Part shown: one piece after another, positions 7,641-16,592 of the stretch
Layout of the letters: each line of letters begins with the position of its first letter
Numbering within the stretch: position 1 is the first letter of the stretch
Source: Pseudomonas asgharzadehiana
GTDB taxonomy: Bacteria > Pseudomonadota > Gammaproteobacteria > Pseudomonadales > Pseudomonadaceae
Direction: 5' to 3'
Assembly (NCBI RefSeq): GCF_019139815.1
Contig: NZ_CP077079.1
Location: 558,001 to 622,000, forward strand
DNA length: 64,000 nucleotides
Notes under the pieces: model-generated
The model's database searches: none
What the model saw: only the letters and a program-made list of their open reading frames with translations
What the model was told of the DNA's origin: nothing
Program-made: the position numbers and the translations under genes

Positions 7641-9248
7641 ATGGATCACCGCAACCGTTTTCGCCTGGAGTCCCTGGGCATCTTTATGTTTGCCTTGCTG
7701 CTGTTCACCTGGGGCATCTGGGACCAACAGCCCCAGGGGTTCGATGGGCGTTGGGCGCTGTTCCTGCAAGAAATGTTTCGCCATGGCGCAAGTTTTTTCC
7801 CCACGACCTACGGCCAGCCCTACGCGGATTACCCTGGCACCGCGACCTTCTTCAGCTTTGTATTTGCCCGCTGGTTCGGCGCGCCCAATCATCTGGCGAA
7901 CGTATTGCCCACCGCCCTGGCGTCCGCCGGCGTCATTGCCCTGATCTATCGCTTGTTGGTCCCGTCGAATCGGCAGTGGGCGCTGCTCAGCGTGCTGCTG
8001 ACCTTGCTGACGACGCAACTGCTGGAGAAGTCGCGCTCGGTGTGCCTGGACCAGATGGTGGCTTTGCTCTGTGTCGGCAGCTTTTACCTGCTGCACAGTG
8101 GCGAACGCTTGGGCTCGCGGCTAAGGCCGTTGATGGTGTTCCCGCTGTTCATCCTTGGGTTTGCCGTGCGCGGGCCATTGGGGTTGATCGAGGTCTGTGG
8201 CGTGGTGTGTGTGTATTGGGCGCTGGGCAAGCCTGGGGAGCGCGTCAGGCAGGTGCTGGCTCACGGCATCGTCGGCCTGGTATTGCTGGCGTTCTGTTGG
8301 TGGCTGCTGGTGAAGCTGGCGCGTATCAGCGGTGGCGACGCCTTTGCCGACGAAGTGTTCAGGATGCAAGTGGCTGGGCGGCTGGATGAAAGCGGCGAGC
8401 CGTTCTACTTCTACTTTCAGTTGAGTCTGTATCGCTATTTCCCCGTGGTGCCGCTGGCGTTGGCCACGTTGGTTGCGTTGCGTCATCGCTGGTCTGTGCG
8501 ACACGTCGATGCCGAGGTGCAGTTGGTGGCAAGGCTTGGCGCCTGTGGCTTGATGATCTTGCTCGGTTTGTCGGTGCCGCACTTCAAACGTGCTTATTAC
8601 ATCCTGCCCATGGTTCCAATGTTTGCCGCTGTCGCCGCCTATGGGCTGCTTCGGGCGCAAGGCGCGTTCGTGGGTGTGCGCCGCTGCTATGAAGGCCTTG
8701 TCGTGGCGCTACCGGCGTTATGCGTGATCGTGGTTTTTGTGTGCCGGCATGGGTGGCAGAAGCACGGTTACTGGCCTGATGTTTCGTTGCTGATGTTGGT
8801 GGGAGCGCTGGTGGTACTGCAAGGGGCGGTGCTGATCGCCTGGCGCCGGGCCGGGCGATTGGTGTGGCTCAGCTTGATCGCATTAACGGCGCAATGGCTG
8901 CTGCTGGTGAGTGTGGTGGAGCCGGCCAAGGATCTGCAGTTCGACACCCGCGTGTTTGTTGGCCAGGTGGAGGCGTTGCGTAAGGCACAACCGGGCCCCT
9001 TGGTGTTTATCAACCTCGGTCGCGATACCTGGGCGGTGCGCTACATGATGAACCTGGACCACGACGAGCAGCCGGTGTTTATCGGCGGCAATCAGTTGGA
9101 CCGATTGGAAGCCGTGCCCCGACCGGCGTGGGTGCTTGTGGCGCGCAAGGAGACTGCGCTGTTGAAGGGCACACCGTTGGAGTATCTGACGCCGGCGTTC
9201 AATGGGCGATTGAATGACAACCCATTGCTGGTGTTTCGGCTGGAGTAA
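7641..9248 (+). CDS. GT-C family membrane glycosyltransferase (GT39/ArnT-like)
   Basis: A 535-residue polytopic protein starting MDHRNRFRLESLGIFMFALL, with about ten to twelve hydrophobic segments and a short soluble C-terminal part. An acidic, aromatic-rich loop after helix 1 (WDQQPQGFDGRWALFLQEM) and FPTTYGQPYADYPG resemble the catalytic periplasmic loop of polyprenyl-phosphate-dependent GT-C enzymes such as ArnT and PMT. SRSVCLDQMVALL matches the second conserved block. Such enzymes transfer a sugar from a lipid carrier to lipid A, protein or glycan on the outer face of the inner membrane. The acceptor is unknown. No arn genes are adjacent. Confidence 0.65.
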   Translation: MDHRNRFRLESLGIFMFALLLFTWGIWDQQPQGFDGRWALFLQEMFRHGASFFPTTYGQPYADYPGTATFFSFVFARWFGAPNHLANVLPTALASAGVIALIYRLLVPSNRQWALLSVLLTLLTTQLLEKSRSVCLDQMVALLCVGSFYLLHSGERLGSRLRPLMVFPLFILGFAVRGPLGLIEVCGVVCVYWALGKPGERVRQVLAHGIVGLVLLAFCWWLLVKLARISGGDAFADEVFRMQVAGRLDESGEPFYFYFQLSLYRYFPVVPLALATLVALRHRWSVRHVDAEVQLVARLGACGLMILLGLSVPHFKRAYYILPMVPMFAAVAAYGLLRAQGAFVGVRRCYEGLVVALPALCVIVVFVCRHGWQKHGYWPDVSLLMLVGALVVLQGAVLIAWRRAGRLVWLSLIALTAQWLLLVSVVEPAKDLQFDTRVFVGQVEALRKAQPGPLVFINLGRDTWAVRYMMNLDHDEQPVFIGGNQLDRLEAVPRPAWVLVARKETALLKGTPLEYLTPAFNGRLNDNPLLVFRLE

Positions 9249-9324
9249 GTAAGAGGGTGCGTTAACCGCGCGGCAAGCGAATTCACTGCCGCGCAGCCGC
9301 CGTGCGCGGATAAGTTAAATCCCA

Positions 9325-9354
9325 GGCAACAAAAAACCCGCACTAGGCGGGTTT
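9325..9354 (-). terminator. Rho-independent terminator after tRNA-Phe
   Basis: An 8-bp stem AAACCCGC / GCGGGTTT with loop ACTAG; on the minus strand the stem is followed by a run of six T (three of which can pair in the stem). It sits 45 bases after the 3' end of the minus-strand tRNA gene. It could also serve the glycosyltransferase gene on the plus strand, where the T-run is poorer. Confidence 0.8.
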
Positions 9355-9398
9355 CTTGTGTGTTTCAGATGACGTTTGCACCACCTGAAACTAATGAG

Positions 9399-9474
9399 TG
9401 GTGCCCAGAGACGGAATCGAACCGCCGACACGGGGATTTTCAATCCCCTGCTCTACCGACTGAGCTATCTGGGC
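9399..9474 (-). tRNA. tRNA-Phe (GAA)
   Basis: On the minus strand the 76-base gene begins GCCCAGATAGCTCAGTCGG and ends TCTGGGCACCA. The acceptor stem GCCCAGA/TCTGGGC is perfect, the D-loop contains AGCTCAGTCGGTAGAGC, the anticodon loop reads ATTGAAAATC (anticodon GAA), and the T-loop contains GGTTCGATTCC. The CCA end is encoded. All standard tRNA features are present. Confidence 0.97.
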
Positions 9475-9484
9475 AACGGGGCGC

Positions 9485-9513
9485 ATTAAACGAGTTTTTC
9501 AGGGGGTCGTCAA
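9485..9513 (-). promoter_or_regulatory. Sigma-70 promoter of tRNA-Phe
   Basis: On the minus strand TTGACG (-35) and TTTAAT (-10) are separated by 17 bases. They are followed by a GC-rich discriminator (GCGCCCC), as expected for a growth-rate/stringently controlled stable RNA promoter. The tRNA 5' end lies about 10 bases after the -10 box. Confidence 0.75.
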
Positions 9514-9577
9514 GCAAGTTTTCAAAAAATATTTAATTATTACCGTCGCTTACGTGCCGACCCCGGTTTTTGATCAA

Positions 9578-9850
9578 TTATTGAGCAGGTGGCACGTAAC
9601 CTTCGGCCTGGGCGTATTCCTCGCCGGAAAAGAACTTATCCATTTCGCCCGCCAGGTATTTACGGTCTTCGGCGTTCATCATGTTCAGGCGTTTTTCGTT
9701 GATCAGCAGGGTCTGGTGTTTCAACCAGTCACCCCAGGCTTTGGCCGAGACGTGGTCGTAAATGTCCTGGCCCTTGGCGCCTGGGTACGGCGGGCGTTCC
9801 AGGGCTGGCAGTTTTTCTTTGTACTTGCGGCACATTACGGTGCGGGTCAT
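9578..9850 (-). CDS. yggX: Probable Fe(2+)-trafficking / oxidative damage protection protein YggX
   Basis: A 90-residue protein starting [21 protein letters not shown]. The conserved Cys7 in VMCRKYK, the block [16 protein letters not shown] and the helix [20 protein letters not shown] are hallmarks of YggX, which helps protect iron-sulfur proteins and handles labile iron. The length matches the family. Its ATG overlaps the mutY stop by four bases (ATGA), so translation is probably coupled. The mutY-yggX pairing is a conserved arrangement and makes sense because MutY is an iron-sulfur enzyme that repairs oxidative damage. Confidence 0.95.
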   Translation of the reverse strand: MTRTVMCRKYKEKLPALERPPYPGAKGQDIYDHVSAKAWGDWLKHQTLLINEKRLNMMNAEDRKYLAGEMDKFFSGEEYAQAEGYVPPAQ

Positions 9851-10914
9851 GACGAAACTCCTGCGTTCAATACGTCGGCCGCGCGCTTCAGCAGTTTTTT
9901 CACCGGGGCGGCAAGGCCCAGGCGCGGCGGGGTGGCGAGGTTATACCAGAGCCAGTCGGCCTCGGCCACGTGGTGGGCGGTTTCCTCGACCCGCACCAGC
10001 CAGGGTTCGATGGCCAGTTGGAAATGGCTGAAGGTGTGAACCAGCCCCGGCAGTTCCAGATGCTTGCCCAGTTCGAGCGCATGCTGGTTGGCCAGGTGTT
10101 CGAGATCGTGCAGGTCGTCCAGCTCCGGCAAACTCCACAAACCGCCCCACAGGCCTGTGGACGGGCGACGATAAAGCAGGATCTCGCCCTCGGCATTGGC
10201 CAGCATCGGCATCAATGTGCGCTTCTGCGGGACGGTCTTGCGCGGCTTGGGGATCGGGTAGCGCGTCTCCAGGCCGAGCATATGCGCTTCGCAGCCTTTT
10301 TCCAGCGGGCACAGCAGGCAACTGGGTTTGCTGCGGGTGCAGAGCGTGGCGCCCATGTCCATCATCGCCTGGGTGTAGGCGTTGACGCGATCATGGGGCG
10401 TGAAGCGTTCTGCGGTGGCCCACAGCTGTTTGGCCACCTTGGGCTCGCCCGGGTAACCCTCTTGAGCGGTAAAGCGTGCCAGCACGCGCTTGACGTTGCC
10501 GTCGAGGATCGGTGCGCGCAGGCCCATGCTCAGGCTGGCGATCGCGCCGGCGGTGGACAAGCCGATGCCGGGTAATTCGGTGAGCTTTTCTACATCGCGG
10601 GGAAACTCGCCGCCGTACTCGGCCACGATTATTTTTGCGGTCTTGTGCAGGTTGCGCGCCCGGGTGTAGTAACCCAGGCCGGTCCACAGGTGCAGCACTT
10701 CGTCTTCCGGCGCGGCGGCCAGGGCTTGGACCGTTGGCAGCGAGGCCATGAAACGGTCGAAGTAATTGAGTACGGTGCTGACCTGGGTCTGTTGCAGCAT
10801 GATCTCCGACACCCACACCCGGTACGGTGTGATGCCCTGTTGCCAGGGCAAGTCGTGGCGACCGTGGCGGTCGTACCAGTCCAGCACCGCCGTTGAAAAC
10901 TGCTCGTTTCTCAT
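9847..10914 (-). CDS. mutY: A/G-specific adenine DNA glycosylase MutY
   Basis: A 355-residue base-excision repair enzyme that removes adenine mispaired with 8-oxoguanine. The N-terminal HhH-GPD domain shows EIMLQQTQV (catalytic Glu), the helix-hairpin-helix [12 protein letters not shown], and the catalytic Asp in [11 protein letters not shown]. The iron-sulfur ligands lie in [17 protein letters not shown] (C-X6-C-X2-C-X5-C). The C-terminal NUDIX-like domain, from about residue 230, recognises 8-oxoG. The start overlaps the asmA-like stop by four bases and the end overlaps yggX by four, giving a three-gene coupled chain. Confidence 0.96.
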   Translation of the reverse strand: MRNEQFSTAVLDWYDRHGRHDLPWQQGITPYRVWVSEIMLQQTQVSTVLNYFDRFMASLPTVQALAAAPEDEVLHLWTGLGYYTRARNLHKTAKIIVAEYGGEFPRDVEKLTELPGIGLSTAGAIASLSMGLRAPILDGNVKRVLARFTAQEGYPGEPKVAKQLWATAERFTPHDRVNAYTQAMMDMGATLCTRSKPSCLLCPLEKGCEAHMLGLETRYPIPKPRKTVPQKRTLMPMLANAEGEILLYRRPSTGLWGGLWSLPELDDLHDLEHLANQHALELGKHLELPGLVHTFSHFQLAIEPWLVRVEETAHHVAEADWLWYNLATPPRLGLAAPVKKLLKRAADVLNAGVSS

Positions 10915-13127
10915 CGTTTGAACAGGCCTTTCAAAGCATCTTTGAGCTGTGGGTTGACCTTGTCGAGCTTCTCTTCCAGCTTGTCGCTGAGCTTGTTGCC
11001 GGCCGCCTTGATCGCGACCTGGCTCAAGCCGTCCTTATCCAGGCGGCAGGCCTTGGCGCCCAGTTCCAGCGGGCCACGGCAGCGCAGCGGCACTTCGATG
11101 TCGCGGAAGTTGGCGCCCACCTCGCAGGCCGGGTCGGGCACTTCGCGCTGATCGCCTTCGACGATGATGCCGACGCGGTAGTCCATGCCCAGCACGCGCA
11201 GGTCGACGTCGCCGTTGCCGTTGACCGCCAGGCCAGGGATGCGCACTTTCAAGTCGGGGTTGTTGGCCACGCCGTTACGGAAAGTCAGGTTGCCCTTCAG
11301 CTCCTGGAACGGCGTGTCTTTGCCGCGCTGTTCGCCGCTCAGGGTCTTGCGGTTGAGCATGGCGATGCCGGTGCACAGTTGCTGTTCAAGGTTGGCGTTG
11401 AGCAGCACGCCGTTGTTGATCACAACACTGGCGCTGCCGTTGAGGCTGTCGATCAGGGCCTTCTGGCTATTGCCACGGCCAGTGAGGCTGCTGTCGAGCG
11501 TGACCTGGCCTTTCACCGGCGGCGTTTGCCCCTGGGCTTGCAGGATGCGTTCGACCGGTACTTGCTTGATCCGGCTTTGCAGCGCCAACACCGGCACGTC
11601 CTGGCGCACATCGAGGGTGCCGTTGGCCTGGAAGGTGCCGTTGTAGAGGCCTCCGCTGAGGGTGTCGAGCTTGAGCTGGCCATCGATGCCGGAGGCTTTG
11701 AGCACGGCGTCCTGGATCGGCAGTTTGCTCAGGGTCAGTTGGCCGAAGGCCAGGTCGGCGTCTACGTCCAGCTTGCGCAGGTGCGCCAGAGGCAGCAGTT
11801 TGTCGGTGCTCCAGGCGCCTTTGGTCGGTGCCTCCGGCAGCGGTGTAGTGCCGCCGGCTGCCATGGCGCCGGCTTCGCTGTTCTGCACTTCGGCCTGGCG
11901 CGCGGCAGTTGCGCCCTTGGCGGATTCGGACTTGGCCGGCAGGTAGTTGTCGGCGTTGAACGTATCGCCCTTGAGCTGCACGCGCAGCGCCTGCTTGGCG
12001 AAATCGTCCACGGCGATGCGGCCGGTGAAGGTGCTGCCGTCGAGTTTCAGGTTCAGGTCTTCCAGGGCCAGGCTGGTGGGCGTGCCCTTGAGGCGGCTGA
12101 CCAGTTCTACCTTGCTCAGGCTGCCCTCGGCCATCGCCGGCAACGGGCTGCCGACGCTGTCGAGGAACTTGGCCAGGTCGAACTGGGCAATGGACAGGGC
12201 GCCGCTGAGCTGCGGGGTTTTGTCCAGGTCGTTGACCTTCAGTTCGCCCAGCGCGCGCAGCTGGTTGGCCGAGAATTTCATGTTGGTCCATTCGGCGATA
12301 TTGGCCGCCTGGTCCACCAGCAATTGACCCTGGGTGGAGAAGGTCACGGTCTTGCCTTGCAACGGTTCGCCGGTGGCTTCGCCGCTGATGCGCATGTCTT
12401 CGAACTGGTAGCGCTTGAGCGCACGCTCGATGCGCAGGTTGCCGTTAAGCTCGGTCTTGACGCGCATCACCGGCTGGTTGCTGCCGAAGAACGCGGTGAG
12501 TTTCACCGGAATGCTCGCGCCTTCATGCACGGCGCCGGCGCTCAGTTGGATGCTTTCGGCGCTGAACTGCTTGCCGGTCTGCTCGTCGTTGTATTCGATG
12601 CGAGCGTTGTTGACGGTCAGGCTGTCGATGTCCAGGCGGATAGGCTGTGCGGGTTTTTCGGGTTTGGTTTCAGCCGCCGGTTCCGCCGGGGCGGGGGCGG
12701 GCGCGCCGGCCGTTGCGGCGGGCACGTTCTTGCCGATGTCTTCCCAGTTGCCATGGCCTTGCTTGTCGCGGTTCAGGCGCAGGTTCAGGCCTTCGACACG
12801 CACGTCGCTCATCTGCACTTCGCGGCGCAGCAGTGGCAGCACACGCACCGAAAGGCCAAGCATTTGCAGGTCTGCAAAAGGTTGGGTCGGGGCGGTCAGG
12901 GTGGCCACGCTGGCTTCGTGCAGTTCAAGGCCGAGCCAGGGGAACAGGCTCCAACCGATATCGCCATTGAGCGTCAGCTCGATGTGGGCCTTGTCGCGGG
13001 CAATCTGGCGAATCTCTTCTTTGTAGTCGTTGGGATCGAAAAGGTGGGTCAGGGCAAAGCCAAGAGCCACAATGATCAGCAACAGCCCGAGAAGTACCAG
13101 ACCCAGGATTTTGCCGAACGCTTTCAT
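10911..13127 (-). CDS. AsmA-family inner-membrane-anchored periplasmic protein
   Basis: A 738-residue protein starting MKAFGKILGLVLLGLLLIIV, a single N-terminal membrane anchor. It continues directly into the AsmA signature FDPNDYKEEIRQIARDK and LNGDIGWSLFPWLGLEL. The rest is beta-rich with a Pro/Ala linker near residue 145 (APAPAEPAAETKPEKP) and a C-terminal AsmA_2-like part ending DLRVLGMDYRVGI. The AsmA family is linked to outer-membrane lipid transport and assembly. AGGA lies about 8 bases before the ATG at 13127. It overlaps mutY by four bases, an odd partner for an envelope protein but a coupling that could simply be co-expression. Confidence 0.9.
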   Translation of the reverse strand: MKAFGKILGLVLLGLLLIIVALGFALTHLFDPNDYKEEIRQIARDKAHIELTLNGDIGWSLFPWLGLELHEASVATLTAPTQPFADLQMLGLSVRVLPLLRREVQMSDVRVEGLNLRLNRDKQGHGNWEDIGKNVPAATAGAPAPAPAEPAAETKPEKPAQPIRLDIDSLTVNNARIEYNDEQTGKQFSAESIQLSAGAVHEGASIPVKLTAFFGSNQPVMRVKTELNGNLRIERALKRYQFEDMRISGEATGEPLQGKTVTFSTQGQLLVDQAANIAEWTNMKFSANQLRALGELKVNDLDKTPQLSGALSIAQFDLAKFLDSVGSPLPAMAEGSLSKVELVSRLKGTPTSLALEDLNLKLDGSTFTGRIAVDDFAKQALRVQLKGDTFNADNYLPAKSESAKGATAARQAEVQNSEAGAMAAGGTTPLPEAPTKGAWSTDKLLPLAHLRKLDVDADLAFGQLTLSKLPIQDAVLKASGIDGQLKLDTLSGGLYNGTFQANGTLDVRQDVPVLALQSRIKQVPVERILQAQGQTPPVKGQVTLDSSLTGRGNSQKALIDSLNGSASVVINNGVLLNANLEQQLCTGIAMLNRKTLSGEQRGKDTPFQELKGNLTFRNGVANNPDLKVRIPGLAVNGNGDVDLRVLGMDYRVGIIVEGDQREVPDPACEVGANFRDIEVPLRCRGPLELGAKACRLDKDGLSQVAIKAAGNKLSDKLEEKLDKVNPQLKDALKGLFKR

Positions 13128-13442
13128 GGGCGAGTCCTTGTATGTCGATTTCAAAATTTAGCCGCAGAGTATAACGCCCGACGGCCTGCATCAGTTCACC
13201 GATCGTTACATTGTATCCACGGCGGCCAGAACGGGAATTTGACGTCAATAAAAGCGAAATTTCCGATAAAAGTGATATCACTTTGGTTTTTCTGACGCTA
13301 ATCTTTGCGCGTTCGTCCGCCTTCTGCGACCTATCGTCGCGCCAAAATGGAGCTTCACTCAACAAAAACGGCCACGCTTTGCGTGCAAGGCCGAGGGAGA
13401 GAGCGCCTGACGGACAACGACTAATAACTGGGGGAAACACCA
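13128..13442. other. Intergenic region between asmA-like and the OFA transporter gene
   Basis: About 315 bases with divergent genes on both sides. It is AT-richer than its surroundings from 13200 to 13330. The one clear element is the perfect 16-base palindrome at 13269. A strong ribosome site (GGGGGAA) precedes the ATG at 13443. No gene is seen here. Confidence 0.5.
13269..13284. promoter_or_regulatory. Perfect 16-bp palindrome, candidate operator
   Basis: AAAGTGATATCACTTT is a perfect inverted repeat without a spacer, 158 bases before the OFA transporter start. It has the size and symmetry of a binding site for a dimeric repressor. The protein that would bind it is not identifiable from this window. 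Confidence 0.45.
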
Positions 13443-15104
13443 ATGAGCACTAGCACCGCGGCGGGTCACACCGCCGAGCAGCCTGCGTTCCTGTCCAAGG
13501 AGCGCATTATCGCCAAGCCCGGGTTCAACCGCTGGCTGGTTCCACCGGCCGCCCTGGCCATCCACCTCTGCATCGGCATGGCCTACGGTTTCTCGGTGTT
13601 CTGGCTGCCGCTGTCCAAGGCGCTGGGCATCACCAAGCCGTTGGCCTGCGCGCCGGACATGAGCTTTATCGCCCAAGTCTTCTCGTCCCAATGCGACTGG
13701 CCCATCTCCATGCTGGGCTGGATCTACACCCTGTTCTTCATCTTCCTGGGCTGCTCGGCGGCGATCTGGGGCGGCTGGCTGGAACATGCCGGGCCGCGTA
13801 AGGCCGGTGTGGTATCGGCCCTGTGCTGGTGCGGTGGCCTGCTGATCTCGGCGCTGGGTATCTATACCCACCAGATCTGGCTGATGTGGATCGGTTCCGG
13901 CGTGATCGGCGGTATCGGCCTGGGCCTGGGTTATATCTCGCCCGTATCGACTTTGATCAAGTGGTTCCCGGACAAGCGCGGCATGGCCACCGGCATGGCG
14001 ATCATGGGCTTTGGCGGCGGCGCTATGGTGGGCGCGCCCCTGGCGGCTGCGCTGATGGGCCACTTCGCATCGCCGAGCGGCGTGGGCGTGTGGCAGAGCT
14101 TCCTGGTGATGGCCGCGATTTACTTCGTGTTCATGATCGGCGGCGCACTGTCCTACCGCGTGCCGCCGACCGGCTGGAAGCCTGAGGGCTGGACCGCGCC
14201 GGCGAAAAAAGCCAGCAACGCGATGATCACTCACCGTCACGTGCATGTGAACGTGGCATGGAAAACCCCGCAATTCCGCTTGGTATGGCTGGTGTTGTGC
14301 CTGAACGTATCGGCCGGTATCGGCATCCTCGGCATGGCTTCGCCGCTGTTGCAGGAAGTGTTCGGCGGCAAGTTGCTGGGTGTGGATGTGCCGTTCGGCC
14401 AACTGGACGCCGGGCAACTTGCGTCCATTGCCGCCATCGCGGCGGGTTTCACCGGCCTGCTGAGCCTGTTCAACATCGGTGGCCGGTTCTTCTGGGCGTC
14501 GTTCTCCGACTACCTGGGGCGCAAAAACACCTACTTCGTGTTCTTCGCTCTGGGCTTTGCCCTGTACGCGCTGATCCCGAACCTGGGGCACCTGGGCAAC
14601 GTGGCGCTGTTCGTGGCGGCGTTCTGCATCATCCTGTCGATGTACGGCGGTGGTTTTGCGACCGTTCCGGCCTACCTGGCGGACCTGTTCGGTACGCAGA
14701 TGGTGGGTGCGATCCACGGCCGCCTGCTGACCGCATGGGCAGCGGCGGGCGTACTGGGCCCGGTATTGGTGAACTACCTGCGTGAATATCAATTGAGCAT
14801 TGGCGTTGAACGCGCCGCGGCCTATGACATCACTTTGTACATCCTCGCCGGCTTGCTGGTGCTGGGCTTTATCTGCAACCTGCTGGTGCGCCCGGTGGCC
14901 GACAAGTACTTCATGACCGATGCCGAGTTGGCCGCCGAACAGGCGCTGGGCCATGACAAAGGCGCTGACGCCACCACCGTGCTGGAGTGGAAAGCCTCTG
15001 CCGGCAGCAAGCCGGTGGCGATTGCCGCCTGGCTGGTAGTGGGTATTCCGTTGGCGTGGGGTGTGTGGGTGACCCTGCAGAAGACGGCGGTACTGTTCCA
15101 CTAA
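13443..15104 (+). CDS. OFA-family MFS transporter (oxalate/formate antiporter-like)
   Basis: A 553-residue major facilitator protein starting MSTSTAAGHTAEQPAF. About twelve membrane helices are present with an OFA-type first helix (LAIHLCIGMAYGFSVFWLPL) and the MFS loop motif in WFPDKRGMATGMAIMGFGGG. A second half begins near residue 275 (RLVWLVLCLNVSAGIGILGM). It is longer than typical (about 410-450) because of an extended loop after helix 1 with several Cys (CAPDM, SSQCDW) and an extra C-terminal helix. Substrates of the family are small carboxylates; the actual one is unknown. The ribosome site GGGGGAA precedes the ATG. Confidence 0.85.
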   Translation: MSTSTAAGHTAEQPAFLSKERIIAKPGFNRWLVPPAALAIHLCIGMAYGFSVFWLPLSKALGITKPLACAPDMSFIAQVFSSQCDWPISMLGWIYTLFFIFLGCSAAIWGGWLEHAGPRKAGVVSALCWCGGLLISALGIYTHQIWLMWIGSGVIGGIGLGLGYISPVSTLIKWFPDKRGMATGMAIMGFGGGAMVGAPLAAALMGHFASPSGVGVWQSFLVMAAIYFVFMIGGALSYRVPPTGWKPEGWTAPAKKASNAMITHRHVHVNVAWKTPQFRLVWLVLCLNVSAGIGILGMASPLLQEVFGGKLLGVDVPFGQLDAGQLASIAAIAAGFTGLLSLFNIGGRFFWASFSDYLGRKNTYFVFFALGFALYALIPNLGHLGNVALFVAAFCIILSMYGGGFATVPAYLADLFGTQMVGAIHGRLLTAWAAAGVLGPVLVNYLREYQLSIGVERAAAYDITLYILAGLLVLGFICNLLVRPVADKYFMTDAELAAEQALGHDKGADATTVLEWKASAGSKPVAIAAWLVVGIPLAWGVWVTLQKTAVLFH

Positions 15105-15118
15105 CACTGCAAAACCCT

Positions 15119-15207
15119 TGTGGGAGGGGGCTTGCTCCCGATGACGGTGGCTCAGCCGCATAGTTGCTGGCTGATCTACCGCTATCGGGAGCAAGCCCCC
15201 TTTCACA
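15119..15207. repeat. REPIN (paired inverted REP elements)
   Basis: TGTGGGAGGGGGCTTGCTCCCGAT and its inverted partner ATCGGGAGCAAG...CACA bound an 89-base element. The right arm has one change (CCCTTTCACA for CCCTCCCACA). It lies between the OFA transporter stop and the hisB promoter. Confidence 0.9.
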
Positions 15208-15293
15208 TTGAAGGTGCGAAGTTTTCATAAGTCGGTCCCACATGTACACACATGTCTATCCCCGACACTCCATCAGTCTTATCCCCTTCGATG

Positions 15294-15322
15294 TTTCTGT
15301 TTAGCGCCCGCGCCCCTATAAT
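15294..15322 (+). promoter_or_regulatory. Candidate sigma-70 promoter of the his cluster
   Basis: A perfect TATAAT at 15317-15322 lies 38 bases before the hisB start. A poor -35 (TTTCTG) sits 17 bases upstream. The -10 match is good but the -35 is weak. Confidence 0.5.
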
Positions 15323-15360
15323 GGCTGCCTTTTTCGCCCAATGATTTTGCGGAGCTGGTG

Positions 15361-15954
15361 ATGGCCGAACGTAAGGCGTCCGTCGAGCGCGACACTCTGG
15401 AAACCCAGATCAAAGCCTCGATCAACCTGGATGGCACCGGAAAGGCCCGATTTGATATCGGTGTACCTTTTCTTGAGCACATGCTGGACCAGATCGCCCG
15501 TCACGGGCTGATCGACCTGGATATCGTCAGCAAGGGCGACCTGCATATCGACGACCACCACACGGTGGAAGACGTGGGCATCACGCTCGGCCAGGCCTTT
15601 GCCAAGGCCATCGGCGACAAAAAAGGCATCCGTCGCTACGGCCACGCCTATGTCCCGCTGGACGAAGCGCTGTCGCGCGTGGTCATCGACTTCTCCGGCC
15701 GCCCAGGCCTGCAGATGCATGTGCCGTACACCCGCGCCACCGTGGGTGGCTTCGACGTCGACCTGTTCCAGGAATTTTTCCAGGGTTTCGTCAACCACGC
15801 ACTCGTCAGCCTGCACATCGACAACCTGCGCGGCACCAACACCCACCACCAGATCGAAACCGTGTTCAAGGCTTTTGGCCGTGCATTGCGCATGGCCGTC
15901 GAGCTGGATGACCGCATGGCCGGGCAAATGCCCTCGACCAAGGGCGTTCTGTAA
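15361..15954 (+). CDS. hisB: Imidazoleglycerol-phosphate dehydratase HisB
   Basis: A 197-residue monofunctional dehydratase: imidazole glycerol phosphate to imidazole acetol phosphate, the sixth reaction class of histidine synthesis. It has the family signatures [33 protein letters not shown] (metal-binding His cluster) and the second half [20 protein letters not shown] with GTNTHHQIE. It lacks the phosphatase domain found in the bifunctional enteric HisB. GGAG precedes the ATG at 15361; a GTG one codon upstream is less likely. It is the first gene of hisB-hisH-DUF2164-hisA-hisF and overlaps hisH by one base. Confidence 0.97.
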   Translation: MAERKASVERDTLETQIKASINLDGTGKARFDIGVPFLEHMLDQIARHGLIDLDIVSKGDLHIDDHHTVEDVGITLGQAFAKAIGDKKGIRRYGHAYVPLDEALSRVVIDFSGRPGLQMHVPYTRATVGGFDVDLFQEFFQGFVNHALVSLHIDNLRGTNTHHQIETVFKAFGRALRMAVELDDRMAGQMPSTKGVL

Positions 15955-16592
15955 TGCAGACGGTCGCGGTTATCGATTACGGCATGGGTAACCTGCACTC
16001 GGTCGCCAAGGCCCTCGAACACGTGGGGGCCGGCAAGGTGCTGATCACCAGCGATGCCAAGGTGATCCGCGAAGCCGACCGCGTGGTGTTCCCAGGGGTT
16101 GGCGCGATTCGCGATTGCATGGCCGAGATCCGCCGCCTGGGCTTTGACAGCCTGGTGCGCGAAGTCAGCCAGGACCGTCCGTTCCTCGGCATTTGCGTGG
16201 GCATGCAAGCCTTGCTCGAGCGCAGTGAAGAGAACGACGGCGTCGACTGCATCGGCCTGTTTCCCGGCCAGGTGAAGTTCTTCGGCAAGGACCTGCACGA
16301 AGACGGCGCCCATCTGAAGGTCCCGCACATGGGCTGGAACGAAGTCAGCCAGACCGTGGAACACCCGTTGTGGCACGACATTCCGGACATGGCGCGTTTC
16401 TACTTCGTGCACAGCTACTACATCGCCGCCGGTAACCCGCGCCAGGTGGTGGGGGGTGGGCACTACGGCGTCGATTTCGCCGCAGCGCTGGCTGAAGGCT
16501 CGCGTTTTGCCGTGCAGTTCCACCCGGAGAAGAGCCATACCCATGGCCTGCAATTGCTGCAGAACTTCGCCGCCTGGGATGGGCGCTGGTAA
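15954..16592 (+). CDS. hisH: Imidazole glycerol phosphate synthase, glutaminase subunit HisH
   Basis: A 212-residue class I glutamine amidotransferase that supplies ammonia to HisF. The nucleophile Cys lies in [15 protein letters not shown] (about Cys81), and the catalytic His-Glu pair in [14 protein letters not shown] near the C-terminus. [13 protein letters not shown] gives the oxyanion-region glycines. Its ATG overlaps the hisB stop (TAATG). Its partner hisF lies two genes downstream, after DUF2164 and hisA. Confidence 0.97.
   Translation: MQTVAVIDYGMGNLHSVAKALEHVGAGKVLITSDAKVIREADRVVFPGVGAIRDCMAEIRRLGFDSLVREVSQDRPFLGICVGMQALLERSEENDGVDCIGLFPGQVKFFGKDLHEDGAHLKVPHMGWNEVSQTVEHPLWHDIPDMARFYFVHSYYIAAGNPRQVVGGGHYGVDFAAALAEGSRFAVQFHPEKSHTHGLQLLQNFAAWDGRW

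Noticed and set aside
10893..13295. An 800-codon frame on the plus strand opposite the asmA-like gene
   Set aside because: A low-complexity Val/Ala/Gln-rich product that is a shadow of the AsmA coding sequence; no start context or domain.
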